NCBI GenBank assembly: GCA_030704615.1
Contig: JAKLZA010000017.1
Location: 1 to 25,000 of the forward strand
Direction: 5' to 3'
Length of the DNA stretch: 25,000 bases
From: Takakia lepidozioides
Lineage: Eukaryota; Streptophyta; Takakiopsida; Takakiales; Takakiaceae
The position numbers and the translations under genes are program-made. The number at the start of each line of letters is the position of its first letter. Positions within the stretch are counted from its first letter, which is position 1. A model generated the notes under the pieces. The model did not search any database and had not been told where the DNA came from. It saw only the letters and a program-made list of their open reading frames with translations. This document shows positions 1-8,530 of this stretch, in pieces.

Positions 1-1487
1 GGGGGTAAGTCGGAGACACTGTGTTCAGTGTCATCATACCTTCCAAAGCACAGGTCAAGTCCTCCCAAGAAACAAATTTGGTGGTCTACAATCACAAGCT
101 TCTCATGGTGGGACCAGAGATAGACACCTGAGGAGAAGTGGTCAGGAAAGCGCAGCACTTTTATGTTCTCATGAATACTGAGCAGGCGTGTCTTTGTGTA
201 GTTGCTGTTGATTTTCAAAGCCAGTGCAACCTCTTTGTACAAAAGGACATAGATCTGCACACCTATCTTAGCTTTAGCCTCTAGCAAGCAGTCCAATCGA
301 GAAGCAGCATGATCATTGAATGGTCGGCGCAGGTAAAGTTCTGGACACAGCCACCAACCTGTTATGAATATCTCTGACTTGGCATCTTCAATTGCCACAG
401 TAATTGCCTCAAATGCAGCCTTACCATCAATGAACCACTGCGCCTGACTGCCATCAGTGGCCAACCCTCTTGGGGGAGCAAATGATCCAAACCTGTGGGG
501 ATGGCACCATGCTCTTAGTCCAGCATCATTGATAGCAGCTACCCACTCATGTGAGCTGCTTGACTGGCTTGTCCTTAACTTCACCACTCGGTTTCCACAT
601 GTCACCATAAAACTGTACCGCAATGGATTGCGGTCCGTTCCAACTCGTGCAAGAGAAATGAGACCCTCTGTGGCAGTGTCAGAAGGAGCTAGCACATCAA
701 ACATAAAGATATCTAAAGGCCTGACATTGGATGGATCAGCCAGCAGTGCTAGGAACCCAGGTTTCAGCACAGCCCATACCTGCTGCCAAGAAGATCTGCA
801 ACAGTAACAGGAATTCCAGTACCTTGACCAACCAGTGGGCCCCTCCTCTGTGGAGATATTGGGGAGGTGCTGCACCATGACATAGCCTTCTTTCAGCTTG
901 GGTCCATACTCAGGTGCAAAGGAAAGCTTTGAAACTTCCAAGAATCTGCAAACCTCGCTTGTATTCACAATGTTTAAACTCTGCAGGAAATGGTTGAGGT
1001 AATTCTGCATGGCACACACAGCCCGCCGGGAGATAGAGGGAAGGGACCCCAGGGCGGGTCGCATAACTGGCAGCACTGCACTAGAGGGCACATCTGTGCG
1101 TGATGAATGGGAAATCTCCTCTTGATCATCACCATCATGTGGGTGTAAACTTTCTCCAGCATCCGACTGCTCCCCGAGTCGAAGGCTATGCACCCATTCC
1201 TTGACCTGCTCTTGCTTTTCCTGAAGCTCTTCAAGTAAGGCCCTCTTCTTCAAAGCCAAATGAAGAAACAATACCTGCGCAGCTCTCTTCTCAATCTGCC
1301 ATTTGAACTGTCTATATTCCAACTCGATTGTGTAGACAAGCTGAAAGGCATGGCTGAGATCATTGTGCTGCGACTGGGACACCGTTAAAACCTTGGCTTT
1401 TGGGAGATCCTCAAAAATGGGATTGTCTTCCAAGAACCGAGGTGGGAAGAAAGCTAGGGAGGGAGGGTCCGGTGGCAAGGATCCCAT
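1..1487 (-). CDS. PLDZ: Phospholipase D zeta (PX-PH-PLD type), N-terminal half, cut by the left window edge
   Basis: The reverse strand reads in one open frame from the edge to 1487, giving 495 residues without an intron. PLD zeta hydrolyses membrane phosphatidylcholine to phosphatidic acid; family members act in vesicle traffic, auxin response and phosphate starvation. Seen here: a PX-like part (about residues 25-105, with YTIELEYRQFKWQ), a PH-like part (about 180-330, with VWAVLKPGFLALL), the linker GSFAPPRGLATDGSQAQWF, then GWWLCPELYLRRPF and the first HKD motif HEKLVIVD (84-107, about H461, K463, D468). The PX-PH layout and this wording separate it from C2-type plant PLDs. The second HKD lies outside the window. 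The first in-frame ATG is at 1487, but the frame stays open to a TGA at 1563-1565 and the extra residues (GDRGWSFQYAA) recall the N-terminus of Arabidopsis PLD zeta 1. The true start may therefore sit in an upstream exon not identified. Confidence 0.93.
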   Translation of the reverse strand, partial: MGSLPPDPPSLAFFPPRFLEDNPIFEDLPKAKVLTVSQSQHNDLSHAFQLVYTIELEYRQFKWQIEKRAAQVLFLHLALKKRALLEELQEKQEQVKEWVHSLRLGEQSDAGESLHPHDGDDQEEISHSSRTDVPSSAVLPVMRPALGSLPSISRRAVCAMQNYLNHFLQSLNIVNTSEVCRFLEVSKLSFAPEYGPKLKEGYVMVQHLPNISTEEGPTGWSRYWNSCYCCRSSWQQVWAVLKPGFLALLADPSNVRPLDIFMFDVLAPSDTATEGLISLARVGTDRNPLRYSFMVTCGNRVVKLRTSQSSSSHEWVAAINDAGLRAWCHPHRFGSFAPPRGLATDGSQAQWFIDGKAAFEAITVAIEDAKSEIFITGWWLCPELYLRRPFNDHAASRLDCLLEAKAKIGVQIYVLLYKEVALALKINSNYTKTRLLSIHENIKVLRFPDHFSSGVYLWSHHEKLVIVDHQICFLGGLDLCFGRYDDTEHSVSDLP

Positions 1488-1565
1488 AGCCGCATACTGG
1501 AAACTCCAACCCCGGTCACCAGCAGTCACCTTTCTCTTTGCCAGCTTTTCTTCTTGATTTGATCA

Positions 1566-4500
1566 AACGTGTGACCACTGCATGTGCATGCAAGCTCCTC
1601 TGTCAGCGCCAGGTGTGAACGCCTCTTTTTCACCCGTTACATTCGTGTTAGAGTCACATCTGCTAAGAAAAGCAGACAAGATCATGACTCCAACATTGAC
1701 AATTATGCAGCACCATAGTAATCAAAGGCCCAAGATTCTCTCTTGCACAAATTTCATAAGTGTAAGCTAACAAATTGCGTACATTTCAGGCTCACCGTGA
1801 TTCAAAACAAGCAAGAGCCTTGTCATTGCTTGCAATCCTTGAAATAACTTATTTCAAGATACAATTGACTGGCTGGACCATGAAGGACAGAAAGATCCCA
1901 CCTGACAGCTGAATGCAAATAGTTCCATAGTACCTCACACTCATTGTGTGCACTCTAAATTCAAGGTATATTCAACAGCGCCCAATCCATAGTGACTCAT
2001 TGCAACCGAAAAACAATTTCCTCAATTCATAATCAGGAACATTAAGGAGAGCTTTCATTTGTCTGATCATAAGCAACCTCCACATGTGAACCTTCTTTGA
2101 GATGACAAGTATACTTCAACCCCCATAGAAATTGTGCAGGGGAGGGCTCAGTAGAGCCAAACTTTGCTGATCAAGATAGCTTTGAATTGTGGGAAAAAAA
2201 ATTGGTCCAAACAGAGTCACACATGTCCAATCCCAGGCTTTGTTTATGAGCATGTTGCTCCTGATTTCAACCCAAAAGTCTGTCTGGATGCTAGAAGTCC
2301 CGACTGAGAACAGAAGCCCTAGAGGTGAATTGAGCAGACAACTTAGACTATTTATCACGGGATTGAGATCTTGAACGCATACAACACATATCCAGAAGGA
2401 GGGGAGGGCAGGGAACGAACGTAGAGAAATGGAACCAAGGCCGATTGTGAGAAGTAGAAATTGAAGAAGACGCCAGCAATGCATTTCCTTTGAGAAATTA
2501 GTGTCTTCCGAAGTCGGCGATTGACCATGCTGCTCTTATACGTCTATGCGCTCTTTATGAGATGAAGTCGAAGACATCGTAAGGGGAGAATTGGATACTA
2601 CCGAGAGCTGCAGTCTGTAGACCCCGGTCCCAGCACAGAAAGATCAACGGGACTAATTCAACTCTTTCCTGTTGGTCACCGTATTCTTGAGCTATGAATT
2701 ATCCTGGGGAAACACTAGAGCAGAGTGTGTTCTCTCTCCGCAGCAGCATCCACCCCCAGGTACCAGTTGCAGACTGACAGCATAGTATGTCTTGCAACGA
2801 GGATTCTTTGGCTGCATACGCTACCAAAATGCACACAAAAACCAGTAGGATAAGGACGATCCGAACTGGTTGCTTCAGAGTTGCTAATGTAAATCTTGGG
2901 TACCGCTCCAATTGTGCAGCTGAAAGTGAGATATCGCCTATGACAATTCTGCATATGTACATTCCAGACATAGAGAAGGAAAATAGAACCTGATTACTGT
3001 CAAGATGAAGGGATCGAAAAAGTTGGCTCGACCGGCGAATGTCTCTTGCAAATCTAAAATCCCGTAAGACTGCCTAATCTTGTGAAAAGAGGTTACTAAA
3101 AACACTCATGTGCCCGTTTAAAGCACTGCAGCCACAGCCATCAATCCTGCACTCTGGTCCGTGACGGGGAATCGATTCTGCAGGATCCAGCATCTAACAA
3201 AATGCACATGGCACACCAATGCTGACCGAGTTACTAGTTATCACATGATTCCGTATTGAATCGATTCCATCAAACAAACCTGAGCTACATGTACCAGATG
3301 CATCAAAACAGCGATTATGTGATTTGCATCACGCATTACTCATCATCCGAGCAATTTACACTACGTTAATGTCGCTAACGGCAATTAGCTAGCCACCCAT
3401 AAACAAGGTTGCGTTCGTTAACACATGCTAACGCGGACTATGGAATATTACACGATTCCTGCAAGGATCTCCCCATCCCAAGCATAGAAGGTAACTTTAC
3501 GAGCACTCTGGGAGGGATCATTCCTAAATACCTAAAGGATCTAAACTTCAGAGAGGTGCAGATTGAAAGATCCCTTATCCTAGCTGGATCTACCCATGCT
3601 TTCTGGCTGATGCGACAGTCATTGTACCTGCAGAATCGTCACACACATAAGACAGAGGGATGGTGGTACCCAGGGGGGGCTGATTTTTAGTGATCCCCTT
3701 ACATACACCATTCATAAGAGATTGGCTCGCACGTATAATTGTTACCTTAAGCAAATAATTTTTTGTATCACAGATTTTGCGTGACCCACATTAGAGATTG
3801 CACTGCTGCAGCAGCCGACGCAGACAGCGAAGGTTCTCGGGCACCTTTGGTATCAATCTCTTGAATCCCGCTCCAGTCATCAGATTTGACACCTTTCGTG
3901 CCCTTCGAGACCTCTTTTGAGGCTTGGTTGTCTTGTACTTCACGTGCAACAATTAGACTTGCATAAGCAGGGATTTCGGGGCCCTGTGAGGCTTCACCGT
4001 TCAACATGATGACTAATCGATGATCATTCTTCACTCTTAACTACAAGCAACAACAGATCATGGGCATATGTTCGTAGATACCTTTGCTCTTAACCCATCC
4101 CACAGAAACTTCAATTCCAGGATGTTGATCTTCAAGTGTTTTCCATGGATTGAACTAAACTAGAACTTGTTCAGCTACAAAATGTAAGGCTGAAGAACAT
4201 GTTATGAGGCTCTACAACGCAAACGATTCCGATGCGAGGGATAGTGCAATGTCGGATGTATGGTCTCCACGGACTAAAAGCTGCTCACTGGGTGGGGCCG
4301 TCTTGATTTCAATGTGTGTCCGTCAACTAGTTGTATGGAGGCTGTGAATGGGAACACGACGGATCCAAGGAACAAAACAGAAAAAGTTATCACCCAATCT
4401 TGAAGATTCCAATATTCCGAGTTTCAATCAATCCAATGTGTCCAAGTGGCATTCTTATGTGGATAGTGTTTCGAGCAACACATGGCGGGTATGGCTGTGC

Positions 4501-5233
4501 AAACATGCAGAGTAAGACACCATCGCTTGTGAGTGGGTGTGGACGACAGAGGAGGCTTTTGGGGCGAGTACCTGGATGGATCTACAGAAGGGAGGCCGAC
4601 ATACTCGGGAATGGGCGGTGAAAGGATTGAAGGTGCACTTTCAGCTTCTCGTGTCTGGTCATTACAACAGTTATCTGCTGGATGGGTATGTTCAAATGGA
4701 TTGAATGAGGGATGCAGTGATACTTCGACTGCAAGGATCAGCTACTTGGACCCTTTCAAACATTCTCACCCATGGTGGGGGGATTAGTCAACCTGGGTTA
4801 GGAAGTGAGCCTCAATATTGCCGTGGTTCCTGCTGTCTGTTGGTAGCTATCGGTGCTGCAATGCCTCGTGGAGACGTAGTGAAATGAACTCAGGGTAGTG
4901 GGTGAGCCTCGCTGTAGCAGTGAAATGTCATCTAGAGCTCAGCATTGCCTACATTGGGCACAATGTGCCCAACGCTTAAGCCTGTTTTGTTTTGCAGGTG
5001 TATCCATTCAAGAGTCAGTTTGTATGCTTGTGGAAACGAAAGAGGGTGGATTGTGGATCAAATTCATGAGTTCAATCCGGGTTCCTCTGTAAAAGGGTTG
5101 ATTCCAGTTTGGCGTTGGGATTTCCTTGGGGTCTTCTCTTCACACCCTTGTATAGCCAGTCGCAACTGGTCAGTAATAATCACAGGAGTCATGTCATGTT
5201 AATGGATATCTGCTTGACTTGAGAGTTTCGCTT
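1566..5233. other. Intergenic region between PLD zeta and the secreted-protein gene
   Basis: About 3.7 kb between two divergently oriented genes. It should hold the 5' UTR, any non-coding or first coding exon and the promoter of PLD zeta (minus strand), and the promoter of the gene starting at 5234 (plus strand). Open frames here are short (up to 122 codons) and show no recognisable motif. One minus-strand frame at 3768-4034 has a plausible composition, but no splice donor joins it in phase to PLD zeta. A perfect 19-bp palindrome at 4954-4972 is the only sharp structure seen. Confidence 0.5.
4954..4972. promoter_or_regulatory. Perfect 19-bp palindrome upstream of the secreted-protein gene
   Basis: The sequence reads ttgggcaca, a, tgtgcccaa: two 9-bp arms around one central base. 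It lies about 260 bp upstream of the ATG at 5234. The TGGGC half-sites resemble plant site II/TCP-type elements, which are normally TGGGCC or TGGGCT, so the match is partial. A dimeric factor site is the natural guess; chance is not excluded. Confidence 0.35.
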
Positions 5234-7565
5234 ATGCAGGTGTGGCCATGGTGGCTATCGTTGTTCCTCATATTGTCACTAGATTCTTCAGCTCAAGCTA
5301 ACCCCACACCAAAGCCATGGCCGCAGCAATTCCATGCCCAATTGTCCCAGCTCCAGAATACAACCTCGAAGCGGGCTGTGATAGACCTATGGTATGACTG
5401 GCCCGGGGGAAGGAACCTGAACCTCATCCAACATCAGCTTGGGAATCTTATTCATGACGTGGAGTGGACCAACGGCACTTCATATTACTATGACCTGGAG
5501 CATCAAACTTGTTTCACAATCATATTCCAGGTGGGAATTTTGCGGCCTGACTGGTTGGTCGATGCCACCTATTTGGGCGTACGGGAAATCGATGGGTTCC
5601 AGTGCAATGTCTGGGAGAAAGTGGACTTCATCACGTATTATGAGGATATTGAGACTCAGAGGCCTGTCTACTGGCTTTTTTACACTGGTATACTTCATCT
5701 AAACTTTTAAGTATTCATGCCACCCAGCGAAGTCTCTCTCAATACATTTGATTTGCCATTAGGTGGAGGTTCTGTTTGAGTGCTGAGAGAGACAGAGAGA
5801 TGACCCAGAGCAGAGTATTGGCTACAATGTGTCCATCGAGGCATAGTCTCTATGGTATATTCCTTCTCCCAGAGCCTGTCATCTATTTTTCACATAACAT
5901 GACATCAATTTCGTATATTCAGGCTAGAATTCAGACCCAAGGAGAGCTGTACCTTTGGGCATGGTCTCAAAGGAAGCCAGAGAGGTGCATTGTCAAAAAA
6001 ATTGCTTTCAAAACGGTCTGAGTTATAGCATGGTAGACAATCTAGCCTTAGTTGGAACTTCAGCATAGAGCCCTGCCGGGAAGTCCCATTATGCTGTCCT
6101 TGAGCCACGTATTCGCTGAAAAGTTGCCGAAAAAGAGTAGGTTTTTGCAGGGCTTTAGCTCATTTATTTTCTCAGTTGCATTATTTATCTTGGTCTCAGT
6201 GGTGTGACTTCTCTGGATATGAAAAGAGGAGGAGTATGGTTTAGTCATGTCAAGACTTCTCCAGTCCCAGATCAGTATCTAATCCTGTCTTGCTCATAAA
6301 TCTGGACATGATCCAGCTCTTACATACAGACATAGCATTTACACAGAAACCTCACAAGTCCTGCAAAACTCAGATTTGTGAACATGTATTACAAATTTTG
6401 TAATTGCTTACCCCATCATATGTACCCAAGGCTTTGATTCATAAGGTCCTTTCTAGTTTCCATATGTAGAAACCTCCATAGATTCATACTATAATACTTT
6501 TGGTAGAATCTCTGTAGAAGTCAAATTTGCAGCTTTGTGCACCGCGACTTGCATCGATTCTAGAGATTTAGCATGGTTGGAATTGTCGACCCACACGGCA
6601 GATGGGTACTCCAAGGCGGCCTAATAACATCACAAAGCATGGTCCTTTTGACATTAGTATTAATCCCAAAGCTTTGCATTTAGCTGATTGAATCATTTTT
6701 CGTATATGCGCATCCCAGTTACAGTTGGAGGAATATTCAACACCAAGATATATGTAGGAAGGGAGTACAAGGATCTCTTCACAGATCTCTTCATCACCCC
6801 CTTTCCATTTGGGATCCTCTCCTCCCTCCCCACGGAGAGAGAGAGAGTGTACTCATAAGACGACGTTTGCAGTAGCCTTGTGGCTATAGACCCTGTGCCC
6901 GGTTTGGGCGGAAGAAAAGGGAGCAGAAACTACCTTTATGAGGGGCTCACTCTGGTAGTGTGACTTACTTTGAGAAAGACAATTAGTTTGGGTTTTCCAG
7001 ATATCCTCTAGAAAGCCCTTCACACAGGTATCAACTTGCTGTGTGAGCTGCACAGCAATTAGACACTAAGAGGGCCAGGGCTTTAGGCACAGAGAGAGAG
7101 AGGGAGAGAGGGGGAGAGAGAGAAAGAGTAGACTTTGACAGAGTTAAGAAAAAGAGAGTCCCTTGCCTCCCTTGCCTCTGTTTATTCATAAACTATGGAG
7201 TTAAATTTGGGCAGAAACAGCTCAGGAAATATCCAAGCTGATAAAGGTGTACCATTCATGGTGACGCAGGACAGGGAGTGCATGTGATCACTTTCGAAGA
7301 GGGGGCAGTACTGGAAGATGAGAAATGGCAGGCACCACCCTCATGTTTTGATCAAGCTACCACGCTTTCTGGCTCTTCCTCCTTGCCACAGTCAGGCAGC
7401 AGTAAGCAGGTTTTTGGCAAAGAAGGAATTTTAAGAAGGTGGGTAGGAGCATTCACAAGCATATCCCGAGGATCTCTCATGGCAGTGATGGATTCCAGTG
7501 TTACAGGAAAAAGTGACAATTCCGAGAGATTGAAGAGAAATTCTTTCAACAGACATTTTGAGTGA
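5234..7565 (+). CDS. Secreted plant protein of the At4g14100-like family (function unknown), two exons
   Basis: Exons 5234-5687 and 7270-7565 join in phase (GT at 5688, AG at 7268-7269) to give 249 residues. The N-terminus [19 protein letters not shown] is a clear signal peptide, so the product should enter the secretory pathway. The body carries family signatures: [52 protein letters not shown] and, after the intron, [20 protein letters not shown]. Two N-glycosylation sequons (NTT, NGT) and cysteines in QTCF, FQCN and PSCF suggest a folded extracellular domain. Arabidopsis relatives are labelled as transferring glycosyl groups, but I know of no demonstrated activity. The start at 5234 is the first ATG of the frame and begins the signal peptide directly. 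The tail after PSCFDQA is about 70 residues, Ser-rich, and longer than I recall for Arabidopsis, so a further splice could remove it. Confidence 0.78.
6489..6838 (-). mobile_element. Degenerate LINE (non-LTR retrotransposon) reverse transcriptase fragment
   Basis: Read on the reverse strand, this intronic stretch gives [10 protein letters not shown], then [20 protein letters not shown] and [14 protein letters not shown]. These match the YLGV...W..HI block at the end of the reverse transcriptase palm in non-LTR elements. After a short disturbed stretch it continues in other frames as VIRP and LEYPSAVW, then [16 protein letters not shown], the usual LEY.S.VW......LE..Q block. At least two frame changes near 6610-6625 and a stop at 6489-6491 show the copy is dead. 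No start, endonuclease domain or tail is visible. It lies antisense in the 1.58-kb intron of the secreted-protein gene. Confidence 0.75.
6834..6849. repeat. Short GA tract in the intron
   Basis: A run of alternating G and A of about 16 bp, directly beside the outer end of the LINE fragment. Confidence 0.6.
7091..7128. repeat. Imperfect GA microsatellite
   Basis: About 38 bp of purines, mostly GA dinucleotides interrupted by GGG and AAA, in the intron of the secreted-protein gene, some 140 bp before its acceptor. Confidence 0.8.
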
Positions 7566-8509
7566 TAAACAGGTCATACCCTGTGCTGGAGAAGAACAGG
7601 ACAGAGATATTCCATGAAGTGGACAGCAACAAAACTTAAGATGAGGAGTCGAGAGATCATGTGTGTCTCGGGTTTCGTAAATTTGCAGGATCAGCTCATC
7701 AGCACATCACCATTGCTGAGGAAGCAGTTGATGTGCCAATGAATTGTCAGAAAACTGAAACTCAATCAGCACTGGCTTGACCTGGCAGTCAAGTTTGAAT
7801 CAAGATACAAGCTTTAGTATGATTGGATCTTATCAGTTTGCCGAGTTGAATGCTCCGTCTCAATCTTGATTCTGAGCGTTTCTCGACTTAGTCCCCATAT
7901 GGGACTCTCAAATTATTTGATGAAAAAAACAGTGAGGCCTACTGAAGTCCTTGTCATGAATGGTCCACAAGCAGCCACTTCCAGCTTTTTCACTCTAAAG
8001 CCAATTTCACAGGCTAATTCAACATGATCCACTACTAGCAATCACTTGATTTACAATACGACCAGACAACAGGATGCAACCTCCACTAGCATTTCTACAC
8101 AAGTTGCGACAGTCTATTCACACCTCCTAGCGTTATCGATCGTGGGTTGTGGGAGAGAGCTCCTCCACCAAACAGACTTCTAATGTGATCTGTGGTTTCT
8201 TTACACTCTGCTCTTATTCAAGTATTCTTTCTCGTTCCAAATCCAGTCTCTTTAGCTGTAGCAAAGAGAAGACACACCATAAGTACCATCCATATCCTTG
8301 TATGCTTGTCTATCACCCACCAGCAAACACTCCAGCTCAACCTCCTGGTGATGGAGCTTCAACAAGAATTTTTTTTAAAGTGGCCTTCTTCAGATTACTT
8401 GGGACGAAGTTTATTTGCATTTCATCCAGTTAGGGCTGACAGGGAAGCTGGACATTAGGGGTCCGGAGGTGCAGCTGTTTGGAGGAGGAAGAAGGAGGGG
8501 GAATTCTGA
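7566..8509. other. Region between the secreted-protein gene and PARN
   Basis: This stretch should contain the 3' UTR of the upstream gene and the promoter and 5' UTR of PARN. I see no convincing gene. A plus-strand frame ending at about 7787 is open for some 48 codons but has no start and no known motif. The last 60 bases before PARN become strongly purine- and G-rich. Confidence 0.45.
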
Positions 8510-8528
8510 GGGGAGGGCGGGGGAGGGG
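8510..8528 (+). promoter_or_regulatory. G-quadruplex motif in the 5' leader, two bases before the PARN ATG
   Basis: Four G runs of 4, 3, 5 and 4 bases are separated by single bases (A, C, A), ending two bases before the ATG at 8531. Single-base loops and runs of three or more G give a very stable quadruplex in DNA or RNA. If the transcript begins upstream, the structure lies in the coding-sense leader and would hinder initiation at the first ATG. Whether it is transcribed cannot be seen from sequence. Confidence 0.6.
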
Positions 8529-8530
8529 AG

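Noticed and set aside
457-807. Plus-strand 116-codon frame at the left end
   Set aside because: It is antisense to the PLD zeta coding frame, which has clear family motifs.
2699-2971. Minus-strand frame with a membrane-like hydrophobic stretch
   Set aside because: There is no homology I recognise, and overlapping frames are of similar length; the hydrophobic run alone is weak evidence.
3768-4034. Minus-strand 88-codon frame as a possible first exon of PLD zeta
   Set aside because: No good donor joins it in phase to the open frame at 1562, and the sequence does not resemble PLD N-termini.
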